A DNA stretch of 64,000 nucleotides from Micromonospora sp. RP3T (GCF_003027925.1 NZ_PYPS01000001.1:124001-188000), one strand, 5' to 3'; positions 1 to 8,828 are shown, counted from the first letter of the stretch. Numbers and translations are program-made. The notes: a model not told the origin generated them from the letters alone.

Positions 1-30
1 GTCGGCAGCGTCCAGGAGGCTTCAAAGTGA
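1..30 (+). CDS. nuoM: C-terminal tail of NADH-quinone oxidoreductase subunit M (partial)
   Basis: Only the last nine codons and a TGA (28-30) are inside the window, reading VGSVQEASK. The stop overlaps the GTG start of nuoN by two bases, the translational coupling expected of adjacent nuo genes. The identity rests on position directly before nuoN, since the fragment is too short to recognise by itself. Confidence 0.5.
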   Translation, partial: VGSVQEASK

Positions 31-1580
31 GTGAACTGAAGCTGCCGTCGATCGACTACGCGGCGCTCGCTCCCATCCTGATCATGTTGGGCGCCGCCCT
101 GCTGGGCGTCCTGGTCGAGGCGTTCGTGCCGCGCCGGCTGCGCAACGCGGTGCAGCTCGCGCTCGCCCTGGTGGCGGCGCTGGCCGCGATCACCATGGTG
201 ATCGTGAAGTCCGACGCCCGGCTGGTCACCGCCGGCGGTGCGATCGCGGTGGACGGGCCGACGCTCTTCCTCCAGGGCGCCATCCTGGTGCTGGCCGTGA
301 TGGCGCTGCTGCTGGTCGGCGAGCGCACGGTGGAGCGGGGCGGCGCCTTCGTGGCGCACGCGGCGGTCACCGCCGAGTCGCCCGAGGACCGGAAGCAGGC
401 CGACGGCGTCGGCGGGGCCACCGAGGTCTACCCGCTGATCTCGTTCGCGATCGGCGGCATGCTGATCTTCGTGGCGGCGAACGACCTGCTGACCATGTTC
501 ATCTCGCTCGAGGTCTTCTCGCTGCCGCTCTACCTGCTCTGCGCGCTGGCCCGCCGCCGGCGGCTGCTGAGCCAGGAGGCGGCGATGAAGTACTTCCTGC
601 TCGGCGCGTACGCCTCGGCGTTCTTCCTGTTCGGTGTGGCCCTGATCTACGGCTTCACGTCGGGCATCCCGGGCCGGGGCGCCGGTGTCGACTTCGCCAC
701 CGTGCACGCCGCGGTCGGCGAGTCCTCGTCCAGCCAGGTGCTGCTCTTCGCCGGCATGGCGCTGCTCGCCATCGGTCTGCTCTTCAAGGCCGCCGCCGCG
801 CCGTTCCACGTCTGGACGCCGGACGTCTACCAGGGCGCGCCGACGCCGGTGACCGGCTTCATGGCGGCCTGCACGAAGGTCGCCGCGTTCGGTGCGCTGC
901 TGCGGGTGTTCCACGTCGCGTTCGCCGGGGCCTCCTGGGACTTCACGCCGGTGATCGGTGTGGTGGCGGTGCTGACCATGCTGGTCGGCGCCGTGCTGGC
1001 GGTCACCCAGACGGACATCAAGCGCCTGTTGGCGTACTCGTCGATCGCGAACGCCGGTTACCTGCTGGTGGGTGTGCTGGCCCCCAGCAAGGAGGGGCTG
1101 TCGGGCACGATGTTCTACCTGGCCGCGTACGGCTTCTCGGTGCTCGCCGCGTTCGCCGTGGTGACGCTGGTGCGGGACGCGGACGGCGAGGCCACCCACC
1201 TGTCCCGCTGGGCCGGGCTGGGCCGCCGCTCGCCGTTCTTCGCGGCGATCTTCACGTTCATCCTGCTGGCGTTCGCCGGCATCCCGCTCACCAGCGGCTT
1301 CACCAGCAAGTTCGCGGTCTTCGGCCCGGCGCTGGAGGCCGACCAGGCCTGGCTGGTGATCGCCGGCGTGCTGACCAGCATGGTGCTGGCCTTCCCGTAC
1401 CTGCGGGTCGTGGTGATGATGTGGCTGTCGGAGCCGGGCGAGGCGACTCCGACGGTGACCGTGCCGGGCGCGCTCACCTCGGCCGCCCTGATGATCGGCG
1501 TGCTCGCCACGCTCGTCCTCGGTGTGGTCCCCGGGCCCCTGCTGGACCTGACCACCGGTGCCGCCGAATTCGTCCGATGA
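27..1580 (+). CDS. nuoN: NADH-quinone oxidoreductase subunit N
   Basis: Antiporter-like membrane subunit of respiratory complex I, which couples NADH oxidation and menaquinone reduction to proton export. The 517-residue product is made almost entirely of hydrophobic segments, with the proton_antipo_M core around residues 140-450, including FKAAAAPFHVWTPDVYQGAP and the later DIKRLLAYSSIANAGY segment. Length is normal for NuoN. The GTG start has an AGGAGG ribosome site at 14-19 and overlaps the preceding stop, so this is the last gene of the nuo operon. A strong hairpin follows at 1596-1631. Confidence 0.96.
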   Translation: MSELKLPSIDYAALAPILIMLGAALLGVLVEAFVPRRLRNAVQLALALVAALAAITMVIVKSDARLVTAGGAIAVDGPTLFLQGAILVLAVMALLLVGERTVERGGAFVAHAAVTAESPEDRKQADGVGGATEVYPLISFAIGGMLIFVAANDLLTMFISLEVFSLPLYLLCALARRRRLLSQEAAMKYFLLGAYASAFFLFGVALIYGFTSGIPGRGAGVDFATVHAAVGESSSSQVLLFAGMALLAIGLLFKAAAAPFHVWTPDVYQGAPTPVTGFMAACTKVAAFGALLRVFHVAFAGASWDFTPVIGVVAVLTMLVGAVLAVTQTDIKRLLAYSSIANAGYLLVGVLAPSKEGLSGTMFYLAAYGFSVLAAFAVVTLVRDADGEATHLSRWAGLGRRSPFFAAIFTFILLAFAGIPLTSGFTSKFAVFGPALEADQAWLVIAGVLTSMVLAFPYLRVVVMMWLSEPGEATPTVTVPGALTSAALMIGVLATLVLGVVPGPLLDLTTGAAEFVR

Positions 1581-1595
1581 CGGAAGTGGTTCCAC

Positions 1596-1631
1596 CCGGG
1601 GGCCGGTACGCCGTGGCGTACCGGCCCCCGG
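1596..1631 (+). terminator. Terminator of the nuo operon
   Basis: A perfect 15-bp stem (CCGGGGGCCGGTACG and its complement) closes a 6-nt loop 16 bp after the nuoN stop. There is no T-tract, which is usual in high-GC actinomycetes. Confidence 0.8.
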
Positions 1632-1670
1632 TCCGTATCCCCCTCACCGAGCAGGTCGAACGGGTGTGGC

Positions 1671-2711
1671 ATGGTTGAAGACGTGGTGAACCCGGCTGGC
1701 GAGCGTTCAGGTCAGTTCGGCGCGCTCGGCCTGCACCTCGCCGACCCGCGCGTCGAAGCGTCCGTGCTGGGCGTCCTCGACCGGGTCGAGGCACAACTGT
1801 GGTCCGGCGTGGCCAGCGCGGACCCGCTGGTGGCCGACGCGGCCCGGCACCTCATGGAGGCCGGCGGCAAGCGGTTCCGGCCGCTGCTGGTGGCGTTGGG
1901 CGCCCAGTTCGGCGATCCGGAGGCCGCCCAGGTGGTCCCGGCCGCGGTGGTGATGGAACTCACCCATTTGGCCACGCTCTACCACGACGACGTGATGGAC
2001 GAGGCGGCCGTGCGGCGGGGCGCGCCGAGCGCCAACTCCCGCTGGAGCAACTCGGTGGCCATCCTGGTCGGCGACTTCCTCTTCGCGCGGGCCGCGGACA
2101 TCGCGGCCGACCTGGGCCCGGAGGCGGTCCGGTTGCAGGCGCGCACGTTCGCCCGCCTGGTGCACGGTCAGATCGCCGAGACGGTCGGCCCGCGCGGCAC
2201 CGACCCGGTCGCGCACTACCTGCATGTGATCGCTGAGAAGACCGGTTCGCTGATCGCCACCTCGGCCCGCTTCGGCGGCATGTTCGGTGGCGCGTCCGCC
2301 GCGCACATCGAGGCCCTGGCCGGGTACGGCGAGGTCATCGGCGTCGCGTTCCAACTCTCCGACGACCTGCTGGACATCGCCAGCGAGTCGGTGCAGTCCG
2401 GCAAGACGCCCGGCACCGACCTGCGCGAGGGCGTGCCCACCCTGCCGGTGCTCTACGCGCTCGCCGGCGACGACTCGGACGCGGCCAGCGTCCGGCTGCG
2501 GGAGATCCTGGCCACCGGCCCGCTCGTCGACGACGCGCTGCACGCCGAGGCGCTCACGCTGCTCCGTGAGTCCCCGGCGCTCAAGCGTGCCCGGGAGACG
2601 GTGCGCAGCTATGCCGAGGATGCCCGCGCCCACCTGGCTCCGCTCCCGGAGGGCCCGGCCCGCCGCGCCCTCGAATCCCTCTGCGACTACATCGCCGACC
2701 GCACCAGCTGA
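1671..2711 (+). CDS. Polyprenyl diphosphate synthase
   Basis: Trans-prenyltransferase that condenses isopentenyl diphosphate units onto an allylic primer. Its place after the complex I operon suggests that it makes the long side chain of menaquinone. The 346-residue protein has the GGKRFRP substrate-binding segment (residues 65-71), the first aspartate-rich motif DDVMD (106-110) and the second, DDLLD (231-235), all intact. Chain length cannot be read with certainty, and heptaprenyl to nonaprenyl are the likely products. ATG at 1671 is used here. A GTG at 1683 is an alternative, and neither has a strong ribosome site. Confidence 0.92.
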   Translation: MVEDVVNPAGERSGQFGALGLHLADPRVEASVLGVLDRVEAQLWSGVASADPLVADAARHLMEAGGKRFRPLLVALGAQFGDPEAAQVVPAAVVMELTHLATLYHDDVMDEAAVRRGAPSANSRWSNSVAILVGDFLFARAADIAADLGPEAVRLQARTFARLVHGQIAETVGPRGTDPVAHYLHVIAEKTGSLIATSARFGGMFGGASAAHIEALAGYGEVIGVAFQLSDDLLDIASESVQSGKTPGTDLREGVPTLPVLYALAGDDSDAASVRLREILATGPLVDDALHAEALTLLRESPALKRARETVRSYAEDARAHLAPLPEGPARRALESLCDYIADRTS

Positions 2712-2839
2712 CCCGCTCCGGTCGTCAGGCGGTCGATTACCCCGATGCGTCCGGACCGCGGACGCTCGGTGCCGTTACCGGCCGTTACCGAGCGTGATCT
2801 GCGCCGGGGACAAGTTCGCAGCGGAGTCATATACCACAC

Positions 2840-2855
2840 GGTCATAAATATGACC
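2840..2855. promoter_or_regulatory. Palindrome GGTCAT-N4-ATGACC, possible operator
   Basis: Six-bp inverted arms around AAAT, with another GGTCAT just to the right (2859-2864). The same arms with a 4-bp spacer form the centre of the 44-bp palindrome at 50029-50072. It may be a protein-binding site or part of a terminator. No regulator can be named. Confidence 0.35.
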
Positions 2856-2882
2856 CCTGGTCATAGCCGTCCGAGGCAGTAT

Positions 2883-2977
2883 GGCCCGGTGGCCCGGTGG
2901 CCCGGTGGCCCGGTGGCCCGGTGGCCCGGTGGCCCGGTGGCCCGGTGGCCCGGTGGCCCGGTGGCCCGGTGGCCCGG
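2883..2977. repeat. Octanucleotide tandem repeat (GGCCCGGT)n
   Basis: Eleven exact head-to-tail copies of GGCCCGGT (2883-2970) and a twelfth that diverges in its last base. The array is perfect, as expected of a slippage-prone microsatellite. It lies downstream of both flanking genes, so copy-number change would not shift a reading frame. Confidence 0.95.
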
Positions 2978-3043
2978 CGGAACAGCGGAACAGCGGAAGG
3001 GTGCGGCGCGCCGGCAGGGCGGGGTGTGTCGGGACGGACGGGC

Positions 3044-4225
3044 TCAGGCGGGGCGGGACAGCAGGCGGGCGCCGAGGAGCATGAGCAGGGCCGCGAGGAG
3101 CATGGCGCCGGCCGCGGTCAGCCACATCACCGGATAGCCGGCCGTGCCGGCCAGTGCGCCGAGACCGAGCGGGCCCAGGCAGCCGCCCGCGTACACGCCG
3201 GTCTGGGTGATCGAGGTGGCGGCGGCCGGGGCCCGCGGGTGGAGCCGGACCACCGCGAAGGTCAGCAGCCCCGGCCAGGCCCAGCCGAGCCCGAAGCCGA
3301 GCACCACGCCGGCGACCAGCGGCACCGGGCCGGCCACGGAGAGCAGGACCAGCCCCACCGAGCCGGTCACCAGCAGCGCGGCGACGACGCCGACGTGCCC
3401 GCCGGCCCGCCGGTCGGCCAGCCACCCCACGCCGACGCGGGCGGACACGCACACCGCGCTGCCCAGGGTGAGCGTCAGGCCGGCCAGGCCGGGGGAGAGC
3501 CCTCGCGCGGCCGACGAGTCGACCAGGAACGTGCCCAGCGCGTTCGCCGCGCCGGCCGCGAGCGTCGCGGCCAGCCCGACCACCACCAGCGCGGCCCGGC
3601 CGCCGCCCCGGGCGGTGGAGGCGGACCGGGTACGCCGGTCCCGACCGGACCGGGGTACGGCTGGCAGCGCGGCCAACGCTGCCCCGGCTGCCGCCACGAA
3701 CGCCCAGCGCCAGCCGGCGGTCAGCGCGACGGTGGGGACCGCCGCGCCGGCCAGCAGCGTGGAGAGCGGGATGGCGGCCTGCTTCACGCCGAAGGAGAGC
3801 CCCTGCCGGTGGGTGGGCACGTGCTCGGCCAGCGCGGCGTTGCTGGCGAGCTGGCCGAGCGCGTTGCCGGCGGCGCTGAGCGCGAGCAGCGCCACCAGCG
3901 TGGGGTACGACCGGGCGAGGCCGGCCACGGCCAGCAGCGAGCCGGCGGAGAGCACGATGGCGACGCGGGCCACCGGCGCCGGCCCGTACCGCTCGACCAG
4001 GGCGCCGGACGGCACCGAGGCGAGGGCGCTGATACCGAAGTAGACCGAGACGGCCAGGCCCAGCCCGGCCGGACTGAAGCCCAACTCGTCGCCGAGCTGC
4101 ACGGCGAGGCCGCCGACCAGGAAGACCGGCAGGACGCAGGCGATCGTGGTGACGGTGGCGCCGGCACCGACCCGGACCGGTCGCCCGGCCGTTGGCCGAC
4201 CGGTTCGCGAAATAGTTTCAATCAT
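3044..4225 (-). CDS. MFS transporter (CynX/NimT-like)
   Basis: Major facilitator permease of 393 residues with about twelve hydrophobic segments and a small-residue-rich sequence typical of this family. The substrate is unknown. The gene is divergent from an IclR-type regulator 152 bp away, which makes that regulator the likely controller. ATG at 4225 has no ribosome site, but TAGGTT lies 8 nt upstream, so the transcript is probably leaderless. The gene converges on the octamer-repeat region. Confidence 0.85.
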   Translation of the reverse strand: MIETISRTGRPTAGRPVRVGAGATVTTIACVLPVFLVGGLAVQLGDELGFSPAGLGLAVSVYFGISALASVPSGALVERYGPAPVARVAIVLSAGSLLAVAGLARSYPTLVALLALSAAGNALGQLASNAALAEHVPTHRQGLSFGVKQAAIPLSTLLAGAAVPTVALTAGWRWAFVAAAGAALAALPAVPRSGRDRRTRSASTARGGGRAALVVVGLAATLAAGAANALGTFLVDSSAARGLSPGLAGLTLTLGSAVCVSARVGVGWLADRRAGGHVGVVAALLVTGSVGLVLLSVAGPVPLVAGVVLGFGLGWAWPGLLTFAVVRLHPRAPAAATSITQTGVYAGGCLGPLGLGALAGTAGYPVMWLTAAGAMLLAALLMLLGARLLSRPA

Positions 4226-4233
4226 TGTCGGTC

Positions 4234-4239
4234 AACCTA
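4234..4239 (-). promoter_or_regulatory. -10 box of leaderless MFS gene
   Basis: TAGGTT ends 8 nt before the ATG at 4225, so transcription should begin at or next to the start codon. Confidence 0.5.
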
Positions 4240-4377
4240 CGCCGACCGCGTTTTCGCTGCTGATCGTGTCTGTCGATGCACGTTCTGTGCCCGGTGATCT
4301 GACATCCTCGACCCGAACAGGCATTTCGCACCCGGACCTTTTTTCATATGGTGTAAGCCCCGGCGGCGGAGGTGGTT

Positions 4378-5160
4378 GTGCGCGACCCTCTGGCGGAGCC
4401 TTCGGACCTGATCCGCAGCGTCTCCCGCGCGCTTCGAGTGCTCGAGTCGGTCGGCCGTGCGCCGAAGGGCCTCACCGTGAAGCAGATCGCCCGCCGCTGC
4501 GAACTGACAGTGGCCACCACCTACCATCTGGTGCGCACGCTCGCGTACGAGGGCTACGTGATTCGGCGCGAGGACGGGACGTACATCGTCGGGCTGGAGA
4601 TCGCCGACCGCTACCGTGAGCTGGTCACCGCGTTCCGGGGCCCGCCCGCGGTCGGCGAGGCGTTGCGCCGGGCCGCCGCGGAGACCGGCTGGAGCCACTA
4701 CCTCGGCCGTTTCGTCGGCGGGCAGGTGGCGGTGACCGCGTGTGCCGAGGGGCCGCGCTCGCCGTACCTGGAGGATCTGGTGCCGGGCTTCGCCGAGGGC
4801 GCGCACGCCACCGCGCTCGGCAAGAGCCTGCTCGCCACGCTCACCGCCGAGCAGCGCTTCCGCTACCTGCGGGAGTACGGCATGCGGCCGTTCACCACCG
4901 CCACCCTCACCACGGTCGAGGCGTTCGAGGCCGACCTGGCCGCCGGCGACCGGCGCGGCATGCAGTTGGAACTGGGCCAGTTCCGGCAGGGCGTGGCGTG
5001 CGCCGCGGTGCTCGTCGCCCCGGACAAGGACATCGAGCGGCGGGTGGTGCTGGCCTGCGCGTTGCCGGCCAGCGAGATGATGACCTCGGCACGGGTGGTG
5101 CGGGCGAAACTGCTCACCGCCGCGCGGGCGATCGCCGACGGGATCGCCACCGAGAACTGA
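4378..5160 (+). CDS. IclR family transcriptional regulator
   Basis: DNA-binding regulator of 260 residues. The N-terminal winged helix-turn-helix (about residues 12-75, with GLTVKQIARRCELTVATTY) is followed by an IclR effector domain (about 85-255) that normally binds a small carboxylate or aromatic ligand. GTG at 4378 is preferred because GGAGG sits 5 nt upstream (4368-4372). An in-frame GTG at 4372 would overlap that site. The divergent MFS gene is the obvious target, and the effector is unknown. Confidence 0.9.
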   Translation: MRDPLAEPSDLIRSVSRALRVLESVGRAPKGLTVKQIARRCELTVATTYHLVRTLAYEGYVIRREDGTYIVGLEIADRYRELVTAFRGPPAVGEALRRAAAETGWSHYLGRFVGGQVAVTACAEGPRSPYLEDLVPGFAEGAHATALGKSLLATLTAEQRFRYLREYGMRPFTTATLTTVEAFEADLAAGDRRGMQLELGQFRQGVACAAVLVAPDKDIERRVVLACALPASEMMTSARVVRAKLLTAARAIADGIATEN

Positions 5161-5161
5161 A

Positions 5162-5192
5162 AGGGCCACCATCCCGGCCGGATGGTGGCCCT
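5162..5192. terminator. Bidirectional terminator between iclR-type gene and phoX-type gene
   Basis: Perfect 13-bp stem (AGGGCCACCATCC) with a 5-nt loop, directly after the IclR stop and upstream of the convergent stop at 5232. Confidence 0.85.
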
Positions 5193-5231
5193 CCAGCGGG
5201 CGGTCCAGCGCCGGACCGCCCAGAGGTTGGC

Positions 5232-7355
5232 TCAGCTGCCGACCGGGCCCCCGTCGAGGCGCCAGGTGACCACCACGCCGGGCTTGGCGAAGTCACCGTC
5301 CGGCCAGGTGGAGGCCGGGTTCTCCACGGACGCGCCGGAGATTTCACCCGGGTGCTGCACGGCCACGAACACCGACCGGTTGTCCCGGGTGATGAACGGG
5401 CCGCAGGTCTCCGCGCCGAGCGGCACGGTGAGGAACTGCTTCAGGTGGCCGCGCTCCGGGCCCTCGACGGCGGTGGCGAACAGGCCGTCGTTGCCGCCCA
5501 GCGCGTTGCCGTCGGTCGAGATCCAGAGGTTGCCGGTGGCGTCGAACGCGACGTTGTCCGGGCAGGAGATCGGCGACACCTTCGTCTTGTCGTACCCGGC
5601 GAAGTACGTCGAGGCGTCGGTCGGGTCACCGCAGACGATCGGCAGCGACCAGGTGAACGTCTCGGCGGTGTTGTCGCCGCGCTCCTCGACCAGCTCCAGG
5701 ATCTGCCCGTGCTTGTTGGCGTTACGCGGGTTCGCCTCGTCGGCCGGCGCCTTGCCGACCTTGCCCCGGTCGCTGTTGTTGGTCAACGCCACGTAGACCT
5801 TGCCGGTGAGCAGGCTCGGCTCGACGTCCTCGGGACGGTCCATCTTGGTCGCGCCGACCTTGTCGCCGGCCAGCCGGGTGAACGTCAGCACGTCGGCGGC
5901 GGTCATCCCGTCCACGTACGAGCGGTTGCCGCTGACCAGCTTGATCCATCGGCCCCGGCCGCCGAAGCCGCCGTCGGCGGGGAGCGTGCCGCTGCCGTCG
6001 ATCTCTCCGGCCGGGCTGTCGCCGGTCAGCGCGGCCACGTAGAGCGTGCCCGACTCCAGCAGCGTCAGGTTGTGCTTGCGGGCCACCCAGGAATTGCCCG
6101 GCAGGAACTTCTTGTCCGACACGAACTTGTAGAGGTAGTCGAAGCGCTCGTCGTCGCCCATGTACGCGACCACGTGCCCGTTGCGGGCCACGATGACGTT
6201 CGCGCCCTCGTGCTTCACCCGGCCCAGCGCGGTGTGCTTGCGCGGACGGGCCTGCGGGTCGAACGGGTCGATTTCGACGACCCAACCGAACCGGTGCGCC
6301 TCGTTCGGGTGCTTCGCCAGGTCGAACCGCTCGTCGGCCCGGTCCCACTTGCGGCTGCCGCTCGGGTAGCGCGCGTCGGTCGGGATGCCGTAGCGGGCCA
6401 GCTTCGGCTTCAGCTCCTCCGGCGCGCCGTCGCCGCCGACGAAGTACTGGTTGAAGTTCTCCTCGCCGGAGAGCACGGTGCCCCACGGGGTGACGCCGCC
6501 GGCGCAGTTGTTCAGCGTGCCGACGACCGTGCGGCCCTTCGGGTCGGCGGCGGTCCGCAGCCACGCCGACCCGGCGGCCGGGCCGGTCAGCTCGAACGTC
6601 GTGGCCAGCGCCGTGACCCGACGGTTGTACTCGCGCCGGCCCCGGCGTACCGGCCGCCACTGGCCGGTGTCCGTGACCCGCTCCAGCTCCACCACGGACA
6701 TGCCGTGCGCGGCCATCGCCACCCGCACCTGCTCCACGGTCAGCGCGTCCTGGCTGGTGAAGCCCGGGAACATGAGGTCCTCGTTGGTGTACTCGTGGTT
6801 GACCACGAGCAGCGCGCGCCTACGGTCGATCGGCAGCACGCCGACGAAGTCGTTGTTGTAGCCGAACTGCTTGGCCTGGGCGGCGGCGCTCTGCTGACGC
6901 ACGTCGAACGCGGGCGCGCCGGGCACCACCTCGTCGCCCCACTTGATGACGACGGCGTGGTCGTACCCGTTCGGCACCACGAGCGTGTCCAGCTTGTTCG
7001 GCGGGATCGGCTTGAACGACAGCGCGCCGCTGCCCGGGCGGGCGGACGCGGCGAGAGCCTCGTCCGTGCCCGGGGCGGTCGGGGTGGCCGGCGCGGCGGC
7101 GGCCGGCGCCGCGCCGGCGAGCGCGCCCGCGGCGGCCCCACCGAAGCCGAGCACCAGCGCGCCGACCGCGCCGGCCCGGACCACGCCACGGCGGGAGACC
7201 TCGGCGTCGACCAGGTCCCCGAAGTACGGGTTGTCGGACGAGTTGGGCACCGGGTGGTCGCAGGCGTTGCCGCACCGGTACAGACAGGTCATCGCGTCGC
7301 GGCTGCCGTGGCGGGTGCCACCCAGCAGCGGGAGCAGGCGAGGACGTTCGCTCAT
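5232..7355 (-). CDS. PhoX family phosphatase (DUF839), Tat-exported
   Basis: Secreted protein of 707 residues related to PhoX alkaline phosphatases, which are Ca/Fe enzymes folded by the Tat route. The actinobacterial N-terminal signature TCLYRCGNACDHPVPN (about residues 23-38) is followed by the twin-arginine SRRGVVRAGA (54-63) and a hydrophobic, Ala/Gly-rich segment. The remaining 600 residues are the DUF839 beta-propeller, with GTLNNCAGGVTPWGT and the SGEENFNQYF segment. ATG at 7355 has AGGAGG upstream; the frame is open for 27 more codons, but those lack a ribosome site. It shares a terminator with the convergent IclR gene. Confidence 0.9.
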   Translation of the reverse strand: MSERPRLLPLLGGTRHGSRDAMTCLYRCGNACDHPVPNSSDNPYFGDLVDAEVSRRGVVRAGAVGALVLGFGGAAAGALAGAAPAAAAPATPTAPGTDEALAASARPGSGALSFKPIPPNKLDTLVVPNGYDHAVVIKWGDEVVPGAPAFDVRQQSAAAQAKQFGYNNDFVGVLPIDRRRALLVVNHEYTNEDLMFPGFTSQDALTVEQVRVAMAAHGMSVVELERVTDTGQWRPVRRGRREYNRRVTALATTFELTGPAAGSAWLRTAADPKGRTVVGTLNNCAGGVTPWGTVLSGEENFNQYFVGGDGAPEELKPKLARYGIPTDARYPSGSRKWDRADERFDLAKHPNEAHRFGWVVEIDPFDPQARPRKHTALGRVKHEGANVIVARNGHVVAYMGDDERFDYLYKFVSDKKFLPGNSWVARKHNLTLLESGTLYVAALTGDSPAGEIDGSGTLPADGGFGGRGRWIKLVSGNRSYVDGMTAADVLTFTRLAGDKVGATKMDRPEDVEPSLLTGKVYVALTNNSDRGKVGKAPADEANPRNANKHGQILELVEERGDNTAETFTWSLPIVCGDPTDASTYFAGYDKTKVSPISCPDNVAFDATGNLWISTDGNALGGNDGLFATAVEGPERGHLKQFLTVPLGAETCGPFITRDNRSVFVAVQHPGEISGASVENPASTWPDGDFAKPGVVVTWRLDGGPVGS

Positions 7356-7600
7356 GGGGTGGAGCCTCCTGGTCGGACGTCGGACGGCGTGCCGGGCGGT
7401 CGGCCCGGACGCGTACCTGCCGGACGGTGCCAGCACGTGGTGAGCGCGCGTCGGCCCGAACCTGAACCGGAGGTGAACAGCTCCGGCGTGACCTGCGGCT
7501 GAACCGTTCGGCGGCCCGGCACGTATGGAAGGACGAACGCGCCCGCCCGGACGGGCGAACGCATCGCCGGTCTCCCCGCCGCCGGAAGCGAGGTACCGCC

Positions 7601-8116
7601 ATCAGCGACCACGACGCCCAACTGCTGCGCGCGCTGCACGACGAGCACGCCGACGCGCTGTTCGCGCACGCCCTGCGACTGGTCAACGGCGACCGGCCGC
7701 GCGCCGAGGACCTGGTGCAGGAGACGCTGCTGCGGGCCTGGCGGCACCCGGAGTCGCTGGACCCACGGCGTGGCTCGGTCCGCGCCTGGCTCTTCACCAC
7801 CGCCCGGAACCTGGCCATCGACGCCTGGCGTCGCCGCTCCGCCCGGGTGGGCGAGGTCTACACCGACGAGCTGCCGGAAACCGCGGAGACGGTCGACGAG
7901 ACGGAGCGCGCGGTGGAGGCGTGGACGGTGGCCGAGGCGCTCAACCGCCTCAGCCCGACCCACCGCGAGGTGCTCGTCGAATGCTTCTACCAGGGCCGGT
8001 CGGTGGCGGAGGCGGCGGCCCGGCTGGGCGTACCGCCGGGCACGGTGAAGTCGCGCACCCACTACGCGCTGCGCTCACTACGGTTGGCGCTGGCCGAGAT
8101 GGGGGTGACCGGATGA
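7601..8116 (+). CDS. ECF-type RNA polymerase sigma factor
   Basis: Group IV sigma factor of about 171 residues. Region 2 contains RAEDLVQETLLRAW and the GSVRAWLFTTARNLAIDAWR segment. Region 4 contains LSPTHREVLVECFYQG and a helix-turn-helix ending GTVKSRTHYALRSL. No ATG, GTG or TTG lies in frame between the upstream stop at 7463 and a GTG at 7715, which would delete half of region 2. The position that fits is ATC at 7601, 7 nt after GCGAGG. The stop overlaps the anti-sigma start (ATGA), so the two are coupled. Function is certain; the start codon is inferred. Confidence 0.88.
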   Translation: MSDHDAQLLRALHDEHADALFAHALRLVNGDRPRAEDLVQETLLRAWRHPESLDPRRGSVRAWLFTTARNLAIDAWRRRSARVGEVYTDELPETAETVDETERAVEAWTVAEALNRLSPTHREVLVECFYQGRSVAEAAARLGVPPGTVKSRTHYALRSLRLALAEMGVTG

Positions 8117-8802
8117 CCCGCTGCGAGTTCGCGCACGACGACGGCGCGTACGTGCTGGGCGCCCTCGCCCCGGCCGACCGCGCCGCCTACGAGCGGCACC
8201 TCGGCGGGTGCGCGCAGTGCCGGGAGGCGGTGGCCGAGATCGCCGTGCTGCCCGGTCTGCTGGGTCGGCTCGACCCGGCCGGGTTGGAGCAGTTCCTGGA
8301 GGTCGGCCCGGAGACCTCACGGCTGCCCGCGCTGCTCGACGCCGCGCGGGCGCGCAAGCGCCGCGACCGGTCCCGCGCCCGACGACGGTACGCGTCGACA
8401 GCGCTCGCCGCCGCCGTGCTCGCGGTGCTGGCCGGCGTGGGCGTGACGCTGGTCCGGCCGCCGGCCGAGCCGGCTCCCCGGCCGGTGGCGCTCACCTCGA
8501 TGCGGCCGGTCGCCGGGACCGCGCCGGTGCACGCCGAGGTGGGGCTGACCGAGACGCCGTGGGGCACCGAGGTCACCATGCACTGCGGCTACGACAGGCG
8601 GGCCGGGCACCGCGAGGCGTACACGTTCCGGCTGGTGGCGCACGGCCCGGACGGCGCGACCGAGCAGATCGGGTCCTGGCTGGCCGCGCCCGGCGACGAC
8701 CTGCGGTTCTCCGGCGTCACCCGCTTCACCAGGGGTGACCTGGTCCGCCTGGAACTCCTCCGTGGCGACGAGACTCCCATCCTCGCCTACGACCTCCGCT
8801 GA
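8113..8802 (+). CDS. Zinc-binding anti-sigma factor, membrane-anchored
   Basis: 229-residue partner of the upstream sigma factor. The N-terminal zf-HC2/ZAS motif HLGGCAQC (His-x3-Cys-x2-Cys, about residues 32-39) should clamp the sigma factor. A single transmembrane helix (about residues 97-117) separates it from a C-terminal, probably external domain of RskA type. The ATG overlaps the sigma stop. By analogy with RskA, release may need regulated proteolysis; that part is inference. Confidence 0.9.
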   Translation: MTRCEFAHDDGAYVLGALAPADRAAYERHLGGCAQCREAVAEIAVLPGLLGRLDPAGLEQFLEVGPETSRLPALLDAARARKRRDRSRARRRYASTALAAAVLAVLAGVGVTLVRPPAEPAPRPVALTSMRPVAGTAPVHAEVGLTETPWGTEVTMHCGYDRRAGHREAYTFRLVAHGPDGATEQIGSWLAAPGDDLRFSGVTRFTRGDLVRLELLRGDETPILAYDLR

Positions 8803-8828
8803 CCACCCACCCACGCCCCCGTCTGTTG

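Larger units (their letters stand above)
2712..3043. other. Intergenic region with octamer repeat and AT-rich palindrome
   Basis: 332 bp between two convergent genes. It holds an AT-richer stretch (about 2826-2866) with a GGTCAT-N4-ATGACC palindrome at 2840-2855, then the octanucleotide tandem repeat at 2883-2977, then two copies of GGAACAGC. I see no credible gene: open frames here exist only because the 8-bp repeat reads open in every frame. Confidence 0.8.

Noticed and set aside
2745..4297. Overlapping open frames encoding (ARWPGGPV)n
   Set aside because: They arise because an 8-bp repeat without stops is open in all frames. They extend into the antisense of the MFS gene, and no start signal is present.
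4740..7502. 920-codon open frame on the plus strand
   Set aside because: It runs antisense through the PhoX-type gene and out of frame over the IclR gene. Its composition (Arg/Gly/Val-rich with no recognisable domain) is that of a GC-rich shadow.
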